In this document: positions 40,101 through 52,148 of the stretch, piece after piece
Layout: each line of letters begins with the position of its first letter
Position numbering within the stretch: position 1 is the stretch's first letter
Origin: Nemopilema nomurai
Taxonomy: Eukaryota > Cnidaria > Scyphozoa > Rhizostomeae > Rhizostomatidae
Assembly (NCBI GenBank): GCA_003864495.1
Contig: ML133452.1
Coordinates: 347,672 to 411,671, forward strand
Direction: 5' to 3'
Length of the DNA stretch: 64,000 bases
Program-made: the position numbers and the translations under genes
The notes under the pieces: model-generated
The model's input: the letters and a program-made list of their open reading frames with translations, nothing else
What the model was told of the DNA's origin: nothing
Database searches by the model: none

Positions 40101-43100
40101 TTCGCCTCATCGAGTGCAGAGGGCACGCCAGCAGCACACGCAAAGCTGAATTTCCCAAGCTCCTGGTGCCCTGTGGGTCAGGCGAGCGAGTGGCTTCAAG
40201 TAGATTTGCGCCTGCGACTGCTGATCAAGGGGATCGCTACGCAGGGGGCGTACGGCAGGGATGCAACAGACATGGTCTCTTCTTACTACGTGTCGCACGG
40301 AAATTCCACAGATTCGCTGGTGTTTTTAGAGCTTAACGGAATGAACACGGTAAGGAGCGTGACTTGCTTGTTCTTTGCATATACAGCTGACTCGAACAAG
40401 TATGATCTCTCAGTTCCCTGTGGCGAGTTATGCAGAGTCCGACCCACCTTAAATGGAAATGAGGATCATAGAGACGAGGCTACAATAAAATCCGGTGTTT
40501 CGCCTCATGTAAAACTTCTTCATTTCACCGATGCGAGTATCAAAAAATGCTTCCGCTTGCAAAGTCGGTTTTATGCTATGAAATAAAAAAAAATTATTCA
40601 AAATCCCGGGAAATGTCAGTCTGAACATCCAAATGCACGACCTTTGCCCCTTTGACCTTTGTCCCTCTGATGTGCACGACTTTCATGTTCATCGTTCTTA
40701 TTTTGACAGGCAACTTCATTTTGTTTTTTATAGATCATTCGGTAAACTAATGCTTTTTTATGTTTGACTAACAATGACTCATTAGAAGGTATAGTTTCAA
40801 CGAGCGTTGTCCTTTGGAATCATTTGATATTTCAGCTAATAATGTCAATACTACTTTTCCACGAAGCTGTTGACCAGATTTTCATTTGCCCATGTTGCAA
40901 ATTTATCTAGCCATAACCCATTCAAAGGTACAAGTGGAAACAAGCTTGCGTATCACAGCACCTGCAAAGGTACCTTGTATTATTTTTAGATTGTCCGCTT
41001 GATCTTCTTTAATAATTTTTTCTCCAACATGAGATCTTGCTAACGTTTCATTTACTCCTCAGACGTTCCCGGGTAACAACAAGACATCTGAAGACCCGGT
41101 TTTCAATGCAATCGAAACCGGTCTGGTTGCAAGGTACCTCCGGATCCATCCACTGCTTGGTCACAATGGCGGGCGGATTGGAAAGCTCTGCATGCGAGTC
41201 GAGGTTTTTGTCAGTCATCCTGGTGAGTAAGTCCCAGCAAGTGTATTGGTATTTGTTTGTAATCTTTGCAGCACCGCACAGTCGGACGCAAAGAGGTGTG
41301 CCGTCAAAACCTTTGAGCATGCGTGTTGCAAATCAACATGCAGGTCATGATATCAACCAATGACACCTACAGCACGGGCAGTTGCCATATTCACCTACCA
41401 AAGGCAATCAGAACGAGCCCTTGCAGTCAATTTGAAGCCAGCAAATTATGTTGAACTCATGTATAAATTGTTCATGGGGAAATATGAAAACACTTATTAT
41501 TATAATACCGTTCACTCAACGTTCTTCTCACATTAAAAGCTCCACAGAGGAAATTTCTTTTAGCGCTTAGATTTTGGGGCCATAATATCCTACTTCTTTG
41601 AAGAGTGATGAAAGTACAATGATGCGTTGTTTGAAAGATTTCAAAGAATGCCTGCACATTTGGCGAGAAATTGATGCCTCCTTCAAAACTTGGCATTTCT
41701 TGCCATTTTCTTGTCCCTGCGTTCAGTAACATAAGGAAATGTTCTTCAAAAATGAAGAACCTTGTCGTGTAAGATATAAATATTTTAAAGGCTTTAAGTG
41801 CCTAAAAAGTATTTTCTTTCGCTGTGTCAAACAAGTTTTGATTGGTGCTCAAATCTATTTGCAAATTTTTATAGGTCACCAGAATGACATCAGAAAGATG
41901 TCCATGTGGTCTCTACAAATGTAGAATCATATGAGGAATGCCGAGTTGAAAAGCGCCTTTTTAGTTATAATACATATAAAATTTAGTTTATTATTTCTAT
42001 ATAAAATCACATTATGACTTTGCGGTGAAGCGTAACTATCGTAGCTTTTTGCTTACTTGAAGTCTAGGGACTGCAAATTCAGTATTCCAGATCATTTTGA
42101 TAACATTCCAGAGGGGTTGGTGTTTGGAATAGAATATTTTATGAGATTTGAGAGAGCTTCGATAGAACCACCATCATAGCTGGATACTTTTATGTGGAAA
42201 GGCCCAGATATGAACAACATGTTGGCGTATTGGCATTGCAGTTGTATGAAGAATGATGTTTCAGAAAAACACAGCAGCTGCACTGTTGCATTTTGATTTC
42301 GTAGAGCAGAACGAACGGATCAAAATGCATCAAAACAATGTCGAATTGAAAAAATAACGAGACCAAAGCCAGTTATAACTTTGCTTAATATTTGTTCTGA
42401 ACCTTGCAGCAATATTTGCAATAACGATTTTTAGGCCCATTTTTGCGGTGTACACAGTCGCTGTCATTATGTGCAAGAAATTATCATGAACAATTTTGAT
42501 TGGAAGTCCGTTAATGTCGAACGCTGTTTAACTGTATTTGTTAATTCAATAACGCATAATGCATATTTTCTTGAAGCGAATATTAATGAGCGTTTTGTTG
42601 TCTATAAAGTCACAAAAGAAGAGATCAACTTTGATTACATTTTTTGGTTTGCTATCAAACATAAAACAATCTTGATCCGCCTGTTTGCATTCACTGTTGC
42701 ATTTTCATTTTTTCATCCATATTTTGTTTACCGATTCCTTCAATGTACGTTATTTTGACTGTTTTGATCCGTGTTTGAAGAGGTACATTAATATTTAACT
42801 AAGTATTGCATTAGGTTATTTAAAAACATTCCTAATCCACTTTTATACCAGCAAGTCTTTCTTCTTGCACTGAACAAACAGCATTTTATTTTGTGTCCTA
42901 ATTTACTTTTGACTTTTGGCAGCCGGCTCATTACACCTTCTCGCGTCTGATCTAATACGTGTTTGTTTTTAGAGCTGTTGAATTAGGTAGATTAAGAAAT
43001 GTACTCCAGTGCAGTTAGTAGAAAACGGAAAGAAAAATTGAAGTTAATGTACTGCAACACTGTTGCTATATTAAGCAAGAAGCAATCGAGGTCTTGCTTG

Positions 43101-46100
43101 TTCAAACACACGCCGTTTTTTGGCTTGTCGTAACTAACTAGTTACGGTCGTTTTTGTCAGCATTCATTCGTTTTGCGACGTCTTCAATCCTGTGAGGACG
43201 CAAGATAACTTTGAAAACCCAAATTTATTTACCTGCTGTTTCACCCAATATATACATCATATTCACTCCAATATACATTAAGTAACACCCTATGGCGTCT
43301 TCAATATTCCAGCTAAATCAATACAAAATATTGCTTCTTTTCTTCTGTTTGCATCAGCAATTCTCGTTTACTCATAGTGCTTTTGTCATAGATGCGTTGT
43401 CTTTTTCGGATTTCAGAATGCTCGACCGATTTGACTTCCGAAATGACAACGAAGGTGACTATGATTCAGAACGAGGCCTACAAACTGTCTCCGTTTGAAT
43501 TTGGAATTTACAGTGGGTCGCCATGGTGCCCAGCATACGAGGCAAAGGGAGAGCGTTTACGAATTGATTTTGCAGATTTGCACTTGGTCACTGGCATCGC
43601 AATCGTAGAGAGATGGGACTATAACGGTTGGGCGGCAAAATTTAATGTCAAATATGGACTGGTTGTTAATAAAACAAGGGACTTAGGCGTGGTCAGTACC
43701 ATTTTTCTGCTTTATATTAATGTCGCCCTTTGTGTCACCTGATAGTTAATTGCATCGGCTGTGCATTGGTGTTGAGAAGCTAAAAGCACATTGTCGATCG
43801 ATGCCGGGGCATGGGCTCGGGGTGTGCCCTTTTTGGACTAATTTGGACGCAGCATAGAATTGAGTACATAAATAACCAATTCGTGGCATTCCTGGCTGTA
43901 TCTTACTTACAGTCTCTTTTTGGAGTTGCCGAGCCTCGGTTCCATAGTATATTCTAAAGATGTACAATTGTCTAAAAGGTCGGCTAGCATTATTAATGCT
44001 ACTTTTGTGTCAGTAATGTTAATGGCAAAGTGTTTCTATAATTGGTAAGCATTAGATCTGATGCTTTCAACCTTAAACCATGCATGTAGATCAAACCTTG
44101 CACACAGTTTTCACATTGATTTGGTGAATTTGCGAGCCGAGGCTATTTTGCCCTTTGACTATTTCAGCTTCTTCAAAAATTTAGAATGCATGCTTCTGCT
44201 GCCACATCTTATTTGTAAACATTTTTAGAGCGTTCTCTTACTCGGTGCAAAGTTAAATATTGGTCCATAAAGTTAAAAAAGGCAATTTCAAGAGATTGAA
44301 GATACAGATAATAGTTTATATCTTAACATGGTACATTTTACAAAAGTACATAAAATGGAATAATGGTTTTAATTATTCTTTTTGTATGTTATCATTAGTT
44401 TTCAACTTCTTGCTGCATGATATCATTAGTTTTCATTTTGTCAAGCCAACCAATGTGTCTCATGAAACGCATATCTTACTGACAGTGGGTGACTTGCAAC
44501 TTGTACTACTTCTGTCACTTGCTAATGTTGATTTTGACTCGACTTCTTCTAGGCTTTTCAAGCGAGCAGAGGAAGGGGCAGGATAGCGGTCAAATGGCTT
44601 GCCAGCCCAGTGGCTGCGAAATACCTAGAAATAGTACCCTCTGAATTTTTTGGGGGCAGATGCTTTGGTGTCTTGATACTTGGCTGCAAAGACGGTGAGT
44701 CAGCGATTTCATTATACTTTGGAAGTTCAAGAATCTGTTTTTTTGGGATTTGACTAATTTGCATTCATTTGCAGTGGATGTGCAAGGATAATATTTGACT
44801 ATCATAACTTGAGCTAACACCACTTGTGTACAATGAAAAGTAAACCAACATCAACAGTAGAAGGGTACTAGAATTAATTCGATAGAGTCCATAATTGTGC
44901 AAAAATATATACAGGTTCTACAAGCTTCTATCGCTGTTTAGTTTAACGTTTTTCTTCCATTCCCCTCACTCCTATCACTGTTAACATGCTCCTTAAAACA
45001 CCAGATTTTGTGAAAAGTGCAATTTTGAATACAGTTTAACATTGAAGCATGCCTTCGTGATACGAAAAATTGCCCGTAGAGGGATAGAAGGGCAAATTAA
45101 TGCGAAAGAAGAAAATGACCATTGATGTTTCAAAAATTCGAATTGCATGCGCTGTAGGAAATCGCAGCCTCAGCAAAGCTATTTCTAACTGAATGACAAA
45201 CATCGACCCACACAGCAAGCCCTTTTGCATTCGCAGTCTTTGCGCAGCCTTCACCTGTTCATTCTCACCAATATCATCCGCACGGGAGCAGCATGATCCT
45301 CGTACATTTGCCCGAACGTCGTGTCGGCATGCCTTTCAAAGAGGATTTCACGACCAATCCATTGGTGCTTTTGAATTTTAATGGCGTGTGTAGGCTATTT
45401 CGAAGCAAGGTCAGACGTTATATTCCCAAGAACTAACCGTGATGTTTCTTATTCAAATGCTTCTGGAGTGAGGAGATAAGACTTTAGATTATGAAAGTGT
45501 GATTTTCCTTGACTAAATCAAGATCAGATGTTACGATTCACAGACTTGAGGCCTTTTGATGGTTATTTTGGTTTAGAAATCATAATCTCCCTTGATTGCT
45601 AGCTGAAATTGCCTCTTTTCTGGCAATCTCCTCTCTTCCTGAAACGCTGGTTTAATTGTCGCTGTAAAAAAGCTTTTCCCTGAAATTTTAGGATTCCATG
45701 AGAAAATGGAACCTATTCTGTCAGTGTCAGTTAAACTACATTGATAGTTTTGCTACTTGCACGATCGTTTTACCAAAGCAAAGTTTCAACTTTTATGTTT
45801 ATGACTTTTCATGAATCTCAAATTTTTCAATATGGTTATTTCAATAACATATTTGCAATGTACATTTGAATTTTTAGTCATAAGCATTTTGTTTAGTAAC
45901 AGGAACCACAATTCTAAAGTTTTTAGATCTTTTTCAGACTGTTATGTGTAAAACCGACACCTATCCCTTCTATAAACGTCGATCAAAATAATGTGTTGCA
46001 CTTGAGGTCGATAAAAACTGCAAAAACACATCAGAGACTATAGCAGGTAGTACTGGAGACAACACCTAAAGTTTAGCAGGATTATTTGCCAGTATTTCAC

Positions 46101-49100
46101 TGCTTTAGTTTCATTATTTTGATTCTCCACCGTAGGGAAAGTGGGGAATTTTCATTAGTCGAAAATACTGTTAACATGGCATCCTTCTGCTAGAAAAATC
46201 ACAGAGCCCTTCCAAACTACGCGCTCCCAAGTTTTGACGTGTACATTAAGTGCACCCTTTCAAAGCGTGCCAGCATGAACATTGTCTGCTTTCTGTTTTA
46301 GTGCCAACCCTTTCATACAAACCTACCATTGACTCAGTGGATGCCAGTTCCTATAATGCCTTAATCAACATCACGGTAAGAATCATAACATTGCTCAATT
46401 TGTCAGTTAATCTCGAATGTCTATCAATGTAATGCAATAGTGAATCGATTAGCTCTTACATTTAGGATAATTCTTGGAAGAAGACAAATGAGTGATTAAG
46501 TGCCACCTACAATAAGGATTTTATCAATACTTTATGAATTATTATATACGAATGGCCTGCAGCTTCTAGTCAATGCTCTTTTGACCCCAAAACTCTACCG
46601 TTGCCTAATATACATACAGATTCTTAACACACCCTTGCTATCAACTTTGATGTCATTTTGCAGCCTGGCAACGTTTCTTTTGTCACTGGGGTCAGTGTCG
46701 AGTATATTTGTGAAAACAGCAGCCGCTCCTTGTCATGTAGGACAGAAACGACCAGGATTTTCCCTTTCGAGCAGATGATCAACAATGCTGTCAATTTAAC
46801 CAACCTCCAACCTTGGACAAAATATCGGCTCACATTGCGCCTCGTTTTCAATGCGAGTATTTCGAGCCAATCTGACATGACAAGTTTCCAGACGACCGAA
46901 GCAGGTAACCATGTTTGACTTCGTAGCCAAGTGGGCATTTCATGTTACACTAGACGCTTTTTTTATAAGGAACCTACCCCAAGGCCTAGTTCCAAAAGTT
47001 CCTCATTCATAGACCTCAAATCATCAGATTTTAGTACTAAAAGTTCCTTAATTTCGCAAATCCTTAATTTAAAATCAAAAAGTTCCTTAGGGATTTCGAT
47101 TTTAGTAGTATAAGTTCTTTAAATATTTCGGCCTTCTACATGAAGGTTCCTTATAAAGTGGTTCCTTATAAAAAAAGCGTGTAAAAGTTAATCACTTACC
47201 ATGTGTTCTGCTTTACTGTCCTCGTTCTGGTGATGCCAGCTCTTGACACGAGGTCGTTGGCTTGCATAGCTGTAGTGGCTTGAAAAATGCCAATTGCCAG
47301 TAGACTTTACTTGAAATTATGCTGTATTATTTAATTAACAGCATTGATTATGCCACGCTATCAGTCAGGGTCCCTTTAGTATGTAGAACTCGTACGTTGT
47401 ATAATGTAAACAGCTCCAGTTTTATTGATGCCTCTAATCCAAATTGGCCGCTTTTTTTATTGCAGAACCGAAACAGGCCCCAAGCAGCTGCAACATCACT
47501 ATGGTAACCACATCTTCGATTTCCTTTTCTTGGAAATCACTGGCAGTCGAAGCAATCAACGGAGTTTTGGTTGGGTATCGGGTGACAGTAAAAAGTCTAA
47601 AAGACGCTGCAGTATTTGCGAACATTTCAACAAGTGACCAAGTAACTTTGCACACTTTCAACAACCTGAACTCGAATGCAGGTTATTCGCTCGCAGTCTA
47701 CGGTGTAAACAACGCTGGTTTTGGTCCGTCGTGTGTGGCACATGGGTATACTTTGCCAAAAGGTATATCGAATTTCAATAAAAGCTGCCTTGAATATATT
47801 AAGCCCAATTCTCTCTTACTGTTTGCTTAAATTCAAACAAAATAGTCACAAAACATATATCTTATATTAATTTAAACCTTGCTAGCCATGCAAGTTTTCA
47901 ATTTTTGATATATTAAAACAAAAATTGACGTGCGAAATCACTGTGTCATTACCAACTAATTTATAGCAGGCTTGTCTTGGCTGTTGGTCATAATAAAAGC
48001 TGATCATAGACTAAAGAAAGCTAGGTTTCTATTTCTAATTATCGCAAATCTGACTTTCGACACCTAAAATAATGATCTTTTGATGCTAAGGTATTCATAG
48101 ATTTTTGTTCTTAAGGTATTTTCTCTGCGCTAATAGCTCGCAGATCCCCTTTTTATTCAAAAGGCTCATGCATTGCTGATCAATCAGTTTAGAAATCTAT
48201 TTTTTTTTCAATTGCAGCCCCAGGTGCACCAGTGAATTTCACTTTGGTGAAACTAACAACGACTTTGGTCAGGCTAGACTGGAATGCACCAGAGTTTGTT
48301 GATGGGGATTTGCAGCTCTATATTTTAAGCCACAAGGAGTTGTCATCGATAGAGAAAAGGAAGAATCTTTTGCCAAATTTGACTTACTATTACTTTAACA
48401 CCGACAACCAAACAGGAGTTTACGAATTCAAGGTGACCTTCTCCTCATGTCGATAATTTTATTGTCGTCGTTATAAATAAGTTGTACTTTTGCATGCCAG
48501 AGATACTTATTTGAGATCATAAAGTTGTGACCAGATTCCGTTGACCCCCTTTGTTCAAATACGGCATCATTATGAGGTTTCTAATTTGGTTTTTTTGTCA
48601 TTTAATTTTCTAGGTTCGTGGCTATAGTACTGTTCCTGGACACTGGAGTTATTCAATCCGCTACTTCACAACTGGCGCATCTTCAAGTAAGTTATTTCAT
48701 ACGGTCTGCTTGGTTTTTTTAGGTTGCGAACACTGCTTATTCTCTATACAGTAACACAGAGAAATGAACAGCTCTGATTCAGGAAAAAATAAACATTTTC
48801 TACCAGAATGCTGTTTAAGTCTGAATTAATCAAAATATTTTGATAGAAATATTCGCTTAAGCTTGAGAGCTTTTATTGAACTTAATTTTGCAAACGGAAA
48901 ATAATCTATATCCTTTGCTCCCTCTCCTCTAGCCGCCCCAGCCTACTAATTCTTCTTCATAGATGAGTCGATTACAACAAGTTTCGCTAATTTCAGTCAA
49001 TTTTCTTCTAACTGGCATGCCAGCAATGTCCCCAAAGAAGGTCTATCTATGTATTCGGCGATGGCTCATCATTTTGCAAGTTTTGCAATAACATATCAAA

Positions 49101-49868
49101 CAATATTCAAGAGCCTTTGCAGTTTGTTTACACTTCAAGCCAACTTTTGCAAAATGTGCCAATTTTTATAGGCCCTTGAAGGCTTAATAGAGTTTCACGG
49201 CCTATTCCTTGCAAATTTATCATAGTTTTAATGTGTAGGGTATGGTGAAGATTTCTCAATCCAACTTTCTTCGTCCGACAGAGCCTCAGAACAAGGGGAC
49301 ATCCTTTGACAGCTTCTCAAGGAACTCAATGATTGCACTGGTGACCTGCGCAGGAGGTGTCATGTTTTTCGTCCTGTCATGTATTCTTGGAAAAGCAGCG
49401 TACGAAAAGTATAGGGAATCAATTCGGAGAAAAACCTGCTTTAGACAATGGAGCAACTTGCAACAAATAACAATAAAGGATTTCTTGGAAACAAAAGAGG
49501 AAACGGTCGATAAAGCTCTAATGCAGGACCGAGAAAGGTTGCGTCGTTTAATTGCAGACTCGAAATCGCGAAAAATGAAGGCTGCAAATAATAATCGAGC
49601 GGCCATAGGACCAGCGAAGTATTTTGAAGCCGTCAGTGCATCGGCTCAAAGTTCAGGTAAGCGAAGCAAGAAGAAACGCGGAAGACAGAATAATCACAGA
49701 AAGGATGAACTAAAACCTTCTAAACAACTTTCGCAAAGTCCCGGCCCTAATGAATCCCCGCAGCTACGCAAGATCGGGATAGACAATTCGGCATTTGAAG
49801 GTAGCTTTAGGGGGCAGAAGGTCAATAAGGAGCCAAGAGCTACATCAGAAGCAGCTCAGTGCAACTGA
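37168..49868 (+). CDS. Discoidin (F5/8 type C) x3 / fibronectin-III x3 single-pass receptor, 13 exons
   Basis: Predicted cell-surface adhesion protein of 1008 residues. Exons: 37168-37264, 38751-39076, 39469-39637, 39979-40349, 41063-41222, 43417-43691, 44553-44694, 46302-46375, 46664-46904, 47466-47762, 48218-48432, 48614-48686 and 49282-49868. Exon 1 encodes a signal peptide (WIEIWLVCSLVLSGCSS). Exon pairs 2-3, 4-5 and 6-7 each encode one discoidin domain. The first has CKERIPLGMAFGRIPSASLS, WVQVAFGSVTYVTGIAVEGG and YLRIRAAKL; the third is shorter and divergent. Exons 8-9, 10 and 11-12 encode three fibronectin-III-like domains (for example SISFSWKS, VRLDWNAPEF). Exon 13 gives the membrane segment MIALVTCAGGVMFFVLSCILG (about 830-850) and a tail of about 155 residues, rich in Lys/Arg (KRSKKKRGR) without a kinase domain. 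Domain modules begin and end in phase 1. The last acceptor (49281) was chosen because it alone fits the phase; the earlier AG at 49238 breaks the frame. Confidence 0.82.
46954..47180. mobile_element. MITE-like element with perfect 21-bp terminal inverted repeats
   Basis: The left end starts ACGCTTTTTTTATAAGGAAC (46954-46974). The right end (47160-47180) is its exact reverse complement. The element is 227 bp and AT-rich, with several internal copies of AAGTTCCTT and a second GGTTCCTTATAAA just inside the right end. It has no coding capacity. It lies in the intron between exons 9 and 10 of the discoidin receptor gene. Length and structure fit a non-autonomous DNA transposon; the target-site duplication is unclear. 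Confidence 0.75.
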
Positions 49869-52148
49869 ACACAAGCAGTTGGGTTCCAGTTGGGTGGTGT
49901 CTAGACGATTTTCAGTACGCATGAAGGAGGAACAGGTATTGAAAAGGACAAAGCAGTAATGTATGTGCCCTAAGAGACCCCGAATATCTTCTACTAGATA
50001 GGGATCTTACCCCCAAAGTGGCTTGCTTAGTAGCAACCAAGAATAAAATGCCACGTCTTGTGCCCCTCACTTTTGTGGTATAGAATGACATTCCCTTGAT
50101 TATGACTATGTAGGTGTGTAGCCAGCGTCTGCCTTTTAGAAATGCAGTAAAGACAGAAAATTTAATATACGCTAGGAGTGGTAGGGGGCAATTTAAATCA
50201 GGAATTCTCAAAACTGCTTGGATCAGTTCAATTTACTAACAAATGTAGATAGCTCGTTCTCAGTTCAAATTAACTCTGCTGTGGGTAACTGACATTGTTG
50301 AAAACCCTTCAGTTTCTGACTTCGCTAGAGAATAAGTATCGCTGACTATGGACAATGTCTGGTTCACTCGTAATTTGTCACGTCACATAAGGTTGCTTCT
50401 GTAGACCAAGATAAGGAGAGTCCAGTTTTAATGAGAACGTTTTGTATTATTTTGCAGATGATTTTTGTACGATTGTATAATTCATTTTTGTAGAATAATT
50501 GTAGTTCAATATCCGAATCCTCGAAAAATGAAGGTATGAATTGGAGACAGAGTCTCTAGAGTGTTGGCCTCGATTCATTGTTGGCCTCAGTTCCATACGG
50601 TTATCCATTAGGGTATCTAGCAAGAACAAGCATTTTCTCAACTTTCCTGTAAGAGCACAGGCTGCATCAGAGAGGGCAAGAGGCCCCCTCTCCTGCTTAG
50701 TTTACTCATCTGAAGATATTCAGGAAACCTAGAAATTTGTCATAGAGAGTTTTGTTATAAAAGCTAGTCTTTCAAAAGAACATTTGTCCTGCTAAAACTA
50801 GTTGCTGGTTCTTATCTATGCCTTGCTTCTATCTCTTTATGCTTGTGCATCTTATTGCAACTGCGATTCCATGTTCTCTCTCCAATTGCCTAGCTCTCCT
50901 CGAGAGGAGATAAAATCCATCCTTTGGAGAATTTCTAGCGCCACCCCTGAGTTGGAGCTAGGAACGTTTCTCTAAAGGACCGTAGCCATTTTTTAAGGGA
51001 AGGGGTGGCCATGGCTGCTCCAATCAATATGAAGTGAAAAAGTAATTGGAAGATGGGTGCGAACTTTGGGGTGATTTACTATTGGTAATGTTCACTCTTT
51101 TACCGATTACAAAGTCAGACCAGACAATTTTCTATGTCTAGCTACAATTGATTGGTAACATTGTGTGAATTCGTCAATGTCATACTGAATCTTTACAAAT
51201 TATGATTAATGGTTGGTAGCTTTCAACGCTTTAAGTAATTGGCCAAATTACTACTTATTGCATCTAGAGTTAACGGAGCAGCCATACTTTCACAGGCAAT
51301 ACATTTCAATGGCTTGATATGAAATGTTTTGGGTACGTGGGGAAATTCACGTGGCGGGCCATTGACATGTGATATCGACTGTGGTCTCTTGAGCTCTCAT
51401 GTTTCTGACCAATGTGTCCACAAAATTCTTTTGAATGTGCAACCAGAGCTTAGAGTCGAAATCTTACGATCTCTGATGACGCAATCCCAGGTCAGCAACT
51501 GAGAATAATCAAGATTTCATGACCAAATCACGCCAAAAATCTAGAACAAGGATTCTTGATGCAGAAGTCGCAGTTTTTGCCAGAAGTCCAGTATACGTTA
51601 CTTGAAACAATTCTGACCTCAGAATGGTGCCAACGACGGGCAAATCACTCCCAAAAAATCTCGTACACCTTTTTTGAAAATCCTATTGTTTTATCAAAAA
51701 GTCCCTGGAAATCCTATTGTTTTCGTAAATATCCCGTACGCTATTTGCAAAAGTGAATTGCCCCTCAGGTCTGAACTCTCTATTTCTTTGTCTTTCAATT
51801 CTCCTGTTAGGGGCACGTTACTTTCCTCTTCAATCAAGTTAAGCCTCTGAGGGAGAGAATGGTGCCCGATACATTTGAAAGTCAAACCTCGTTACATTTG
51901 AAATGACCTCGACGATGTTCATGTTTATTGCAGCCCCAATACATGCGATATGACCTAAGTGCTGTGCTTAGACCTTATTTCTATGGCTCAGATGGAAGTC
52001 TCTGCATTAATGCAACAACTCATGTCCATTCCAAAAATTGGGACCCTTTTGGATGATACCAGTACGTCTATTGAAACCCTATTAAATATTGGCCCTGTGG
52101 AAGCAGTGGAAGTCTCGGCACAGGTTGTCTAAAGATAGTGCAGGCAAG
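49869..52148. other. Intergenic region between the receptor and peroxiredoxin genes
   Basis: I see no supportable gene. It should contain the receptor 3' UTR and the promoter of the peroxiredoxin gene. Short open frames on both strands lack family signal and splice context. Confidence 0.5.

Noticed and set aside
49239..49281. Earlier acceptor for the last receptor exon (AG at 49237-49238)
   Set aside because: It leaves the reading frame out of phase with exon 12; the acceptor at 49281 restores phase and follows a pyrimidine tract.
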